The translations under genes were made by a program, and so were the position numbers. A stretch of 64,000 bases of DNA from Struthio camelus (Eukaryota; Chordata; Aves; Struthioniformes; Struthionidae). Where the stretch lies: NCBI RefSeq assembly GCF_040807025.1, contig NC_090967.1:6626001-6690000 (forward strand), written 5' to 3'. Numbering within the stretch: the first letter of the stretch is position 1; each line of letters starts with the position of its first letter. Shown here piece after piece: positions 12,701 to 23,100 of this stretch. A model generated the notes under the pieces. That model did no database searches. It had not been told where the DNA came from and was given only the letters and a program-made list of their open reading frames with translations.

Positions 12701-15700
12701 CTCAGACAAAATACAGCCGGAATGGGTAAAAGGGCTTGTCTTCCCTCAGCCAGACAGCCCAGGCAGGAGTCTGGGAAGGAGACCAGGAACTTGGCTGTGT
12801 TCTTCCATTGGACGCGTTTCATCTCAACCTCAGCAGCAGTCCCAACCAGTGAGATGTTTCCATGCACAACCACAGGGCACACAGCTAAACGCAAGGCCGC
12901 CAGAGAGAGCAAGGTCTGAATCCTGCAGGGAGACCTCTGCCCAGCATGGCTGCTCATGGGCCGCAAACGCTGCCCTTGACAGAGGCTCCACTAGTCCTCT
13001 CTTCCCGTAACGCTTCAGCCTATTTAATGGTTTGTCACCCTTCCAAGTCTGCCTGCAGCCTCACCCAGAATGCATCTGTGGTTATTCCACCACCAGACCC
13101 ACTTTAGCTAATTGCACAGAGAGAAAGAAACACACTGATCTAGCTGATTAGGAGTGGCATCCTCTGAGCTGGCAGTCTAACTTTGCATATGAAGAGTGGA
13201 GAGGGAAGAAAGGATGGCTGAAGATACCTGAACGTTAAAAGAGCAGCATTATCGAGGTAAAACCCAGAGCCTTTCAACAAAAACAAAGTAGATTTTGTGC
13301 TTTCCAGCCAGAGTTCTCCAGGGAAGGTAACAAACTATGACTCGTGCTGAAGTGCTGGAGAAGGAATACACGTATTGCAGTCTAGTAATATTAGCTCAGA
13401 TGGTCCTTTAGGCATCATCACAGAGCCACTAAATGAGTGTCAATCTCTGTTAGCAGAGATCAGCCCCAAAAACTGATCTCAGAGCCCAGGAGGGGGAAGA
13501 TTAAAAAACAAAAACAAAAAAAACCCCCAAACACAGCTAAAGGAAACAGGACAGTCATCATCCGGTGACAATGAACATCACATCAGCAAGGCACTGCATT
13601 CTGAGCTTCCCTATACCCAAATATTAACATTGCACCACAACATGTGTCACTACCGCTCAAGTGAGACCACCAGACTGCCACACACAGCCACAACACCCTG
13701 AAATGGTCTGGTGAGGCAGCAGCTTGACAGAAATAGAGGGTTACAGTCTAATTTATTTCACAGAGGCTTTGCTGGTCATCTGCTGGGGGGAAAGGGATTA
13801 AAAGGGGCATGCAAGTTTTGGTTCTAACATATGTCCTGCTGGGTAATGTTCCAAAGGCATTAATTCCTGCCTCCTTATTATGCAGGAATTCAGAGGTGAT
13901 GCACGCAGCTTGCTGCAGAGCAGTTAATGTGTTACCGCCATCGCCTGGAGAGCTGCGGAAGAGCTGCTCTAGCACGGACTCCACAAGATGCTGAGAACAT
14001 CCTCCTACACATACTGTAATATCCTCCTCTGCGTGCTGTAACGGAGAGCAACACAAGTCCCTCCTACAGCATATGGCTGTGGCCAGCAGGGATATTTCCA
14101 TGCCAGCACCACCCGTGAAACTGCTACTTATCCAAGGAAGTTTGATTCTTGTGAACACTTTGGCTTCTGTTCTCCTCTAAGATGAGGATGGAAAGCCATT
14201 TACAATCTGACTTGCACATCCCTTCCCTGCTGGGACACCACGGGACAGAGGCAGCTTCTTCTGTTCTCTGTGGAGATGTTCTCTGTGGAGATGTTCCAGG
14301 CCTGATGGCACTGGAGAAGCACTGGAGAAGTTTCACTGCTTTTTCCAACAACCCACTCATGCTTGCCTGCTGGCCACGTACTCATCTGCACAAACGTCCA
14401 GCCTTTGCTCCAGTTCTTGCAGTGTCATGGGTTAAACCCCCCAGCCCTGTGTGATGCACCCACAGAAGGAAGAGCCCCTGCACAGGTACAGTTGTGCTTG
14501 GAGTCCTTCTGGTAGGACAGCTTTTCCATTTGAGTTGGGAGGCGCTTGCTGCTGTGAGCTGCAGCTCCGCAGGGGGTTCCTGTGAGGCAAACGTACTAAA
14601 ACACAGCACTCAGGTGGGAGTCAGACCTTGAGACTACGGCTACGTTGATGAATTCCTGGTGGAAGGTCTCACCACAGTGGCCCTTGAGGGAGAAGAGCTG
14701 TCCACCTGCACACATGTGCATCCAGTTCCAGCTGGGCTGCACGCTCTGAGCCACCCACTGCCAGGCTCGCACTCGGTTTTCCTTCTTTACTTCTCCGATA
14801 AGGTTAAAATTTCACTAGGGAGAGCCTCACAAACCCAAGTGGTGAAGGGATGGGGTGAGCTCTCGTTGGAGGGAAGATAAATTATTCAGTAAGCATCAAC
14901 ATGCTGTAAGAGTCACATGGGGAAGAAAAAGGATGCAGCAGGGCTGACCTCACCCCTACAGCTGGTCTAACCCTGCCAAGTGCCAAGCTCCTGAGCACAG
15001 CCTGACCCCACTGCTGGGCAGGCGCTGCTCCCGCACAGCAGCCTGGCAGCAATTACTCTCTCAGATCCTTACTGCACTCTGTCTCTTTTTAAGAAAGGCC
15101 AGAAATCCTGCAGGGCAGCCAGTGAAGCATGGAATAGTGAGAGGAGCTGAAACATCGAGTGAAAGCCACCTCGCTGGCTTTCCTGAAACACAGTCTGAGG
15201 CTGTCACGTGGACCCTAACTTTGCAGTTAACAATTCAAGCTCACGACACAGTTTGCCCATTCAAAACTCCCATGCCCCTTGCCTGCAGGAGGTTGTTTTA
15301 GAAGACCATTAAAATAGGTCAGTGTTGGCAAGATCCTAAGCAGAACAGCAATAAGACCTTGTTCCAAGAAGTAATTAGACAGCATTACAGGATTGCATTT
15401 GGGAACAACGCACAAGACAACAAATTCCAATTGTCAAGACACATATTAGGGGGTGAATTCGAACAAAGGTACACGGCACAGAGCTATCAAGGTCACAGGG
15501 ACATGCTGGCTTCCCGCCTGCTGCTTGGCCAGTGCACTCAAGCAGCAACACACAGAGTTCAATAAGCACCAAAGAGCTTACAGTCATAGAACTTAAGCAG
15601 CGCAAAACCAGTAACCCCATAAATTCCATTGATGACGTCAGCCAAACTCCTGTCTAGATAGCACGAGGATAAACAAGTTGTTTTGGAAAAGCAAGCTGAG

Positions 15701-16617
15701 TTGTCACCAAACATTGTGTTGCTAGAAAAATCAACAAAACCAGAAACTAGATTTGTGGAGCACTGATGCAGATGCAGCTTACTGATTTTTTTTGCAGTTT
15801 CATTCTGGTAAGTCAGATCAGGATGAGACAGGAAATATAATGGGGAAGGTATATTAGAATAACATTCAAAAACAAATAACAGAAATTAACACTGAACTAT
15901 TGTGTTTACTGAACGCCTAGGCAAACGTGTGCCCAGGGTGGAGCAGGCTGATAAGACTAAACCTGAGAGAGTTTTTGAGACATATCAGCGTGTGGCACAC
16001 CAAGTGGCAGGGAAAACCTTTTTATATTTAACTCTGTTGGTAACTTTCTTTTGATTTTGGTGAAGGAAAAAGAAAAGAAAGGGGAATAAAAAAGATGAAG
16101 ACCTGCCTAGTCAAAAATCAAGCCCTACAGCAGCATTTCTGATCCCTTAATTCAATTTTAAATGATTCCAACAACAAAGCTTTTTCTGTCTCCCTCGGGA
16201 ACATAGCTCTAAGATCTATAGGATCTCTGAATTACGCGTCAAAGCTTACACTTACTCCCACGCTCTGCTTCTTTTAGTTCCCAGAGAAGATACCAATTCC
16301 AGCTTTTTTGCCTGAAAACTAAGTGCAGGGCAAGGTTTGGAGAGACAGTCGCAACTTTGGGACAGAGGAAGAGAAGTAACATTGTAAGTAAGCTTGAAAT
16401 TCAAGGGCTTAGCATAAGATCAGCTAGAAGTTCCCCTTCTACCTGTCTAGCAATTCACCTTCCTTTGTTCCTTCCTCATCACGTGTTTGTCTTCATCCTT
16501 CCAGTAGGCATCTTCCAGCTCCTGTTGGCGTTTGGCATCGGCTGCTGCCTTTGCCTCAGCTTTCCTTGCGCGGGCAGCAGCCGACTTGGTATTTTCACCT
16601 TGGAACTTCTTGGGCAT
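6706..16617 (-). CDS. CCDC124: CCDC124, ribosome-associated coiled-coil protein
   Basis: Four coding exons join in frame: 16617-16459 (ATG at 16617-16615), 7912-7726, 7297-7183 and 6910-6706 (TAG at 6708-6706). They total 666 nt and encode 221 aa; the human protein has 223. The protein starts MPKKFQGENTKSAAARAR, has a charged coiled coil (about residues 18-130), then HLEVPLEEN and EARTIEDAIAVL, and ends with the highly conserved RHPERRM, AAFTAFEE and NPNMRLSQLKQLLKKEW blocks. All introns obey GT-AG. The first coding exon has an acceptor at 16631-16632 with only 13 bases before ATG, so exon 1 is untranslated and lies upstream, probably in the CpG island near 18.7 kb. Intron 2 is about 8.5 kb. 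The family is the animal relative of yeast Lso2, binds idle 80S ribosomes, and also acts at the midbody in cytokinesis. Confidence 0.97.
7913..16458 (-). other. CCDC124: Large intron of CCDC124
   Basis: An 8.5-kb intron, much larger than any other in this window and also much more AT-rich. I found no coding exon of any family in it. Its short open frames are random. It contains one tRNA-derived SINE (see separate entry) and short A-rich runs, for example near 13,503. Confidence 0.8.
11990..12095 (-). mobile_element. Old tRNA-derived SINE fragment (MIR-like)
   Basis: The minus strand reads GTGATGTAGTGGAAAGAGCA followed by CCTGATGATGTAAGGCTGG and then GGCTCAAACCCC. This matches the tRNA-like head of MIR-type SINEs, with an A-box region and a B-box close to GGTTCRANNCC. 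The body after the head is poorly conserved, so the copy is old and partial. It lies in the large CCDC124 intron. It is not a functional tRNA gene because it lacks a cloverleaf and an anticodon stem. Confidence 0.5.
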
Positions 16618-17949
16618 CCCTCAAGGTGCTCTGTAAAGGTGGAAGAAAGCAAATGCACAGTTCAAAATCCTTGCCCTGGCCAGGATCACGGGTTTACCAT
16701 AACCCTTGACAAGCAGGAATAGCTTGAGTCCAGATCACGAAAATTCCCTTTTGTTGTTGCCTCAGAGCATTTCAAAACCCTGGAAAGAACAGCTCCAGCA
16801 GTGTTATAGCTCACCCAGGAAGAGCTCTGCTCACTCCACCCCAGATTATAAGTAAATTGGTGACAGTTCCTTCCACTTATGTGTTGCGGTGCAACAAATC
16901 AAGCTGCTGAGTTCCTGGTACTGAGTCAAAAGCACCACTGCCACATGAGCCAAAACATTCTCCCCAAACTTACGCTGCTGAGTCAAAATGAAAGCTGGGT
17001 GCTTTCATTTTGCACTAGCAGGCTCTATGGCAGCAAGCTATGGAGAAGTTACTGCTAGCAGCAGAGAGGGCTAACACAACATAAACCCTATATCGAGCCC
17101 CCTGACTAATTATACAGAAACACACTCATGTGGTCACATTTAGCCTGGATAAATGACTACACTGAGATGCTGCATTAATTTCACTTACATCACCAAGGCA
17201 GGAAAAAAAAAAACTAAAAAGCAGTTGAAATAGGAGCTAGAAAAGAAAGAAAATTAACTAGACACTACAAAAGGCCTCTCCTCCTCAGCGCGCTGCCCAT
17301 GTTGATACCAAGTACTCGGCCTCAAGCCTTTGCTTTTAATAGCAGATTAATGTTTGATAAAGAACACAAGAAGCAACAAAAAAGGGCTGCCATTTAGAGT
17401 TTATTACTCGAATCGCAAGCTTTTTAAAGTCTGGGTTGAATTAATTCCCCTGTTTCCTGACATGTGCTGATAACCCTTCTTGAACACTGCGATCTGGGTC
17501 AGGCCCCAAGGAAAGGCTGCGAGAGAGCGCCCACAACACGTCGGCGGGTCAGGACACCGCATCCATCCGCGGCGCAACTGCCCGCAGCCTGGAAGCGGCC
17601 GCAAGGGCCCAGCCCCGCTCCAGATCCGGGAAACGGAGCTGGCCTGCCCCAGCCAGCCCCACTCAAAGGCTGGGCCCCTCCCTGAGCAGACCCCCACCCC
17701 TGCCCCACACCAGGGGGCTGGCATCCTCCCCACAGGGCCCTGCAGAGCCCCCCGCAGCCCTGCTCCTCCCCCACAGATCTCCAGGGGCCTCCGCGTGCCC
17801 CCTTCCCTGCTGCTCAGCACCTGACAAACCTTCCCCCAAACCCCTAGAGCCTTTGCCCACCCTCACTGCCCCCAGTCCTTCCTCCCCATCGCTCCCTTGG
17901 TCTTCCTCTCCCCCCCCACCATTACCCCCTTGCTTTGTCGACCCCTAGG

Positions 17950-18490
17950 CCTTACCTCCACCCCCCCCACGCCCCATATCCCCTTAGGCCTTCTTGTATC
18001 TCCCCCCTAGGCCTCCCCCAACCCCCTCGGCTCCCCTTAGGCCCTCCTCCGTGTCCCCCCCATCTCCCCCTAGGCCTATCTCTGCACCCCCCCCCGCCCC
18101 ATATCCCCTTAGGCCTTCTTGTATCTCCCCCCTTCTCCCCTCTAGGCCTCCCCCAACCCCCTCGGCTCCCCTTAGGCCCTCCTCCGTGTCCCCCCCATCT
18201 CCCCCTAGGCCTATCTCTGCACCCCCCCCCGCCCCATATCCCCTTAGGCCTTCTTGTATCTCCCCCCTTCTCCCCTCTAGGCCTCCCCCAACCCCCTCGG
18301 CTCCCCTTAGGCCCTCCTCCGTGTCCCCTCCATCTCCCCTTAGGCCTATCTCTGCACCCCCCCCCGCCCCATATCCCCTTAGGCCTTCTTGTATCTCCCC
18401 CCTTCTCCCCTCTAGGCCTCCCCCAACCCCCTCGGCTCCCCTTAGGCCCTCCTCCGTGTCCCCTCCATCTCCCCCTAGGCCTACCTCCGT
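17950..18490. repeat. ~126-136-bp C-rich minisatellite, about four copies
   Basis: The phrase CCCTTAGGCCTTCTTGTATC recurs at about 17,981, 18,107, 18,241 and 18,377, giving units of roughly 126, 134 and 136 bases. Each unit also carries the phrases CTCGGCTCCCCTTAGGCCC and CATCTCCCCCTAGGCCTA, so a shorter sub-repeat is nested inside. The strand is almost free of G outside AGG. It lies just downstream, in transcript order, of the presumed first exon of CCDC124, so it is probably intronic. Confidence 0.9.
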
Positions 18491-18539
18491 CCCCCCATCT
18501 CCCCCTAGACCTCCCTCCGCCCCTCGTCCTCTCCCCATC

Positions 18540-18990
18540 ACCCCACAGCCCTCCCCCTGCGGCGGGCGGCGGCCGCGGCCCAGCCGACCGAGCCCCGCTC
18601 CTACCCGGTCCCCGCCGCGCCGGCCGTCGCGCGCTGTGTGCGTCACAGGGACGCGCCGCCGCCGCCGCCCGCCGGGAGGGGGAGGGAGCGGCCGCCGCCG
18701 GCTTTTCACGGCCGGCGTGGCGCCGCCGCCATCTTTGCTACGGGCACGCCCCGCCTCGCCCCGGCGCCAAGCCCAGCGGCGGAGCCGCACGGCAGCGTCC
18801 GCACACGGCAGCGCCCACCCGGGGCGAGCCGAGCGGCGGGCAGCGGGCAGCGAGCGGGGAGGGGGGGAGGGAGGGAGGGACACGGCTCCCTCTCGCCCGG
18901 CCGCTCCCTGCCCGCCACAAAGATGGCGCCGCCACCCCAAGATGGCGGCGCGCGGCCCGCAGTCGAGATGGCGGCGCAGGCAGCGTCCGT
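18540..18990. promoter_or_regulatory. CCDC124: CpG-island promoter with YY1 motifs on both strands
   Basis: A dense CpG island sits where the untranslated first exon of minus-strand CCDC124 is expected. On the minus strand a YY1-type motif (AAAGATGGCGGCG) lies at about 18,724-18,736. On the plus strand related motifs occur at about 18,919-18,930 (AAAGATGGCGCC), 18,939-18,949 (AAGATGGCGGC) and 18,966-18,976. YY1 sites of this kind sit just downstream of start sites in CpG-island promoters, so their opposed orientation suggests divergent initiation. A possible minus-strand donor (GG|GTAGGA) is at about 18,604. The exact start sites are inferred. Confidence 0.6.
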
Positions 18991-19059
18991 GCCCGCGCGC
19001 GACCGCGCACACGCGGGACGCCCGCCACGCGCCTCCCGCGCCCACACACGTCCTGCTCC

Positions 19060-19922
19060 CATGTGCGTCCCATTCCCACGTGGCCCGTGCCCATGCGTGC
19101 CCCATTCCCGTGTGTCGCGTTCCCATGCATATCCCGTTCCCACGTGTCCCATTCCCACGTGTGCCTCATTCCCATTTGTGCTGTGCTCACGCGCATCCTG
19201 TTCCCGTTCCCACACATGTCCCGTTCCCACGCATGCCCCTTTCCCACACGTGTCCCTTTCCCACGCATATCCTGTGCCCACGCGTGTCCTGTTCCCATGT
19301 ATGTCCCATGCCCGTGTGTCCTGTTCCCACGCGTGCCCCGTTCTCGTGTGTGCTGTGCCCATGCACGTCCTGTTCCCACACATGTCCCATTCCCACGCAT
19401 GTCCCATGCCCACGCATGTCCCATTCCCGTGTGTCCCATGCCCACGCATGTCCCGTCCTTTGTGTCCCATTCCCATGCGTGTCTCATTCCCACGCGTGTC
19501 CAGTTCCCAAGCGTGTCCCGTTCCCACGCATGTCCTGTTCCCGTGTCCCGTTCCCACGTGTGTCCCGTTCCCGTGTGTCTCATTCCCACGTGTGTCCCGT
19601 TCCCACGTGTGTCCCGTTCCCACGTGTCCTGTTCCCACGTGTGTCCCATTCCCGTGTGTCTCATTCCCACGCGTCTCGTTCCCACGCGTGTCCCGTTCCC
19701 GTGTGTCCCGTTCCCACGTGTGTCCCGTTCCCACGCGTGTCCCATTCCCGTGTGTCCCATTCCCACGCGTGTCCCGTTCCCACATGTGTCCCGTTCCCGT
19801 GTGTCCCATTCCCATGTGTGTCCCGTTCCCACGCATGTCCCGTTCCCGTGTGTCCCATTCCCACGCGTGTCCCGTTCCCACGCGTGTCCCGTTCCCGTGT
19901 GTCCCATTCCCACGCGTGTCCA
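19060..19922. repeat. ~17-bp minisatellite of TTCCCACG(T/C)GTGTCCC, ~860 bp
   Basis: A short-unit tandem array alternates GTCCCGTTCCCACGTGT, GTCCCATTCCCGTGTGT and close variants. TTCCCAC, whose complement is GTGGGAA, occurs more than twenty times, and many copies also contain CACGTG. The long open frames on both strands (for example plus 17,994-20,954 and minus 18,738-20,888) translate to periodic SHVCPVPTRVPFPCV-like or HGNGTHVGTGHA-like peptides and are artefacts of the array. The array lies between the CCDC124 promoter and the SLC5A5 3' end. Confidence 0.9.
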
Positions 19923-20033
19923 GCCCTCCTGCCCCCGTCCCGGGCCCGTGCCGCCCCCTCGGCCCCACGCCGGCCACGCGGCCGCGGCCACGCCAAGCAC
20001 TCGCTGCCGGCCGAGCCCGCGCGCTGCCCTGCT

Positions 20034-20039
20034 TTTATT
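20034..20039 (-). terminator. SLC5A5: Polyadenylation signal of SLC5A5
   Basis: The minus strand reads AATAAA about 75 bases past the SLC5A5 stop codon (20118-20116). This gives a very short 3' untranslated region that ends just before the 17-bp minisatellite. Confidence 0.75.
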
Positions 20040-20115
20040 GCGGCCGGGGGGCCGGGAGCGGGGCGTTCCCGTGGGGAGGGGGCGGCCGTGCCCGCCGCGC
20101 TGGCGCAGCCCGGCC

Positions 20116-23100
20116 CTACACGTCCGTCTCCTGCAGCAGCTGGGTGGCGGCGGCGGCGGGGGGCTCGGGGGGCCGCGGCCAGCCGCCCGCCTCGGCCGGC
20201 CTCCGCGTCTTGGCGATGTCCCGCCACAGCACGCCCGGGGGCGGCCGCTCGGCCCGTCCTGCCGGAGAGCCGGTGCCGCGGGAAGCGGGGGCGACCGCGG
20301 CGCCACCGGCTCCCGTCCCCCCCTTCCCCGGCCGCCGCGGCCATCGCCGGCCTCCCGGCGCCTCTCACCTGCCAGGGCGCTGGCCAGCGCCCCCACGGCC
20401 ACGGTGCCCAGCGTGCCCAGCGCCCCGTAGTACAGGTAGGACACGGCGTAAAAGCCGCCCGCCGCCGCCGGCCTGCGGGCAGAGCGGGGCCGAGGGGCGG
20501 CGTGGGGCAGGAGCCGGGAGGGGGGGGACGGGGGGGGGGAAGGCGCCGTTGCAGCCTCCCCCTGCCCCAAAACCCCACCGCCGCTCACCGTGCCGGGGCC
20601 GTGCCCGGGCCGGGCGGGACGGTGCCGTTGAGGCCGGCGCCGTGGTCGTGCCGCGGGCAGAGGGCTCCGGAGGCCGGCAGCGCGCCCGTGGTGCCGGCGC
20701 CCGGCGGGTGCACGCTGCCTCCCACGGCCACCCAGGAGGAGAGGGCCAAGCCGGCGCCCAGGCCCACCAAGACTCCCTGCGGCGGAGGAGAAGGATCGCG
20801 CGGCGCCCGGAGAGCTCCCGGCCGGCGCCCGCACCGCGGCGCCCGACCCCGCGCCTGGCCCGTTTCGGCCCCGGCCCCCGCGCCGCACTCACGGCCGTGT
20901 TGCACGCCGGCACGAACATGCCCAGGACGAAGGCTCCCAGCAGCGGGCCGCTGATGGCCCCCATGACGGTGAAGGAGCCCTGGAAGACGCGTGGCGAGCT
21001 CTGCCCAGGCGCCCGCCGCAGCCCCTGCCCGTGCCCGTCCCTCCCGGGAGCCCGGCGGCACCGGGATGGTTCCTCCGAGGTGTCACGGAGACGGCGCGCA
21101 GTGCTGCCCCGAGGCCTCGGCGGCTCGCGCGCCCCGGCGAGCTCGAGGGCTCTCCTGCAGCCGGCGGCGCGTGCCGGGGTGCCCGCTCGGCCGGGCAGAG
21201 CCGCAGGGGATGGGGCCGGCCCCGGGCGCCGGGGCTCACCTGCAGCACGCCGCTGCCGAGCAGGGAGGCCAGCGCTGCCACCGTGATGCACGCGGTGCCG
21301 TAGATCAGCGCTGCGGAGGAGACAGGGAAGGCTCAGGCAGCAGCGCGGTGCGGCACAGCATGGCATGCTGCAGCACAGCATTGCGTGGCACAGCACCGTG
21401 CCGTGCAGCACAGCATGACGCTGTGCAGCACGGCACAGTGCAGTGGCACGGCACGGTGCTGTGCAGCATGATATGGCACAGTGCCGTGCAGCACGGCACG
21501 GTGCAGTGCAGCACGGCACAATGCAGTGCAGCACGGCACAATGCAGCGCAGCACGGCACGGCACAGTGCAGTGCAGCACAGCACAATGCAGCACAGCATG
21601 CCATGGCACAGCGCAGTGCGGCACGGCACGGCACGGCACAGCGCAGTGCAGCACAGCACGGCGCAGTGCAGCACGGCACAACATGGCACGCTGCAGCACG
21701 GCATGGTGCGGCACAGCGCAGTGCAGCACGGCACGATGCAGTGCAGCACGGCACAGCATGGCACAGCGCAGTGCAGCGCGGCATGGCGCGGCATGGCAAC
21801 GCTGCAGCACGTCATGGCGCGGCACGGCGCAGTGCAGCACGGCACGGCACAGCACAGTGCAGCACGGCATGGCGCCGCATGCTGCAGCGTGGCGCGGCAG
21901 CCTGGGCACCTGCCCGCTGCCGGCCCCACTCACACAGCCCCTTGGAGACGAGGGCCAGCCTCCGCGGCGGCAGCGCGGGCATCCTGGGCTTGATGAGGTC
22001 CTCGACGGTGACGGCCGCCATGGCGTTGATGCTGGTGGAGGCGGTGCTGGGGCGAGGGCACAGGGCGGCGCTGAGCCCCGCGGCGGCCCTCGGGCAGGAG
22101 GGGCCTGAGCACCCCTCCGCGGGGGCCGCGGGGCAGAGCGCCGGCCTCACCTGAGGGTCCCACTGTACGCGCAGGCCAGGAACAGCCCCGGCACCCCTGG
22201 GTGCGTCTCGAAGATGTCCAGGACCAGGTAGGGCATGTACTGAGGGGGGAGATGGCTGCGTCAGGGGGCCAAGGCGGCACCTCTGCCCGGGCTCGGGGCC
22301 CCCCTGCCCTCCCCAGGGGAGCGCAGACCCCCCTGCACCAGGGCTGAGACGAGCACCCAGGTGCTCCTCTCCGGCCCCCTCTCCGTTCCGCCTCCTGCCT
22401 CGCTGCCCACAATTTGCCGCTCGAGAGGGCAGGTCCCGGCTGCCGGCGGCGGGGGCCAGCACCTGGTCCGGGGCCGAGATGTAGCCGGCGAGGAGGGGGT
22501 CGCAGTCCTTGTACAGCGCAAACATCACAATGCCACAGGCCACCGCGCTGGAGACGATGACGAAGAGCCCCACTTGATTCACCAGCAGCGCTCTGCAAGC
22601 ACAGGCGAGATCGCAGCCCGGCCGGGCCGGCACAGTGCCCGGGCACCGCGCCAGCCTGGCCCGTGCACGGGGAGGAGTCCAGGCCGGTGGCCCTGGGGGA
22701 CAGCGCCCCTTCCCCCACCGCCTGCCTGGCACGGCAGGGCTTCCAGCGATGCGGCAGCTGGGCTGGCAGGGGATGCACATCTTCGCTGGGGAGCTGGGTC
22801 CATGCACAGGGGTTACGGGGTCCATGCAGGGGTGCAGGGTCTGTGCAGGGGAGCTGGGTCCATGCACAGGGGTTATGGGGTCCATGCAGGGGTGCTGGGT
22901 CCATGCACAGGGGTTACGGGGTCCATGCAGGGGTGCAGGGTCCATGCAGGGATGCTGGGTCCATGCACAGGGGTTACAGGGTCCATGCAGGGGTGCAGGG
23001 TCCGTGCGGGGGTGCTGGGTCCATGCACAGGGGTTACGGGGTCCATGCAGGGGTGCAGGGTCCGTGCAGGGGTGCTGGGTCCATGCACAGGGGTTACAGG

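Noticed and set aside
14425-14455. Similarity to the end of a bird retroviral LTR (GTCATGGGTTAAACCCC)
   Set aside because: The match is under 20 bases, with no second end, target duplication or internal sequence, so it is not reportable as an element.
17935-20954. Very long open frames of 716-986 codons on both strands
   Set aside because: They cross the 130-bp and 17-bp minisatellites and translate to periodic peptides in all frames, which is what a stop-free tandem repeat gives.
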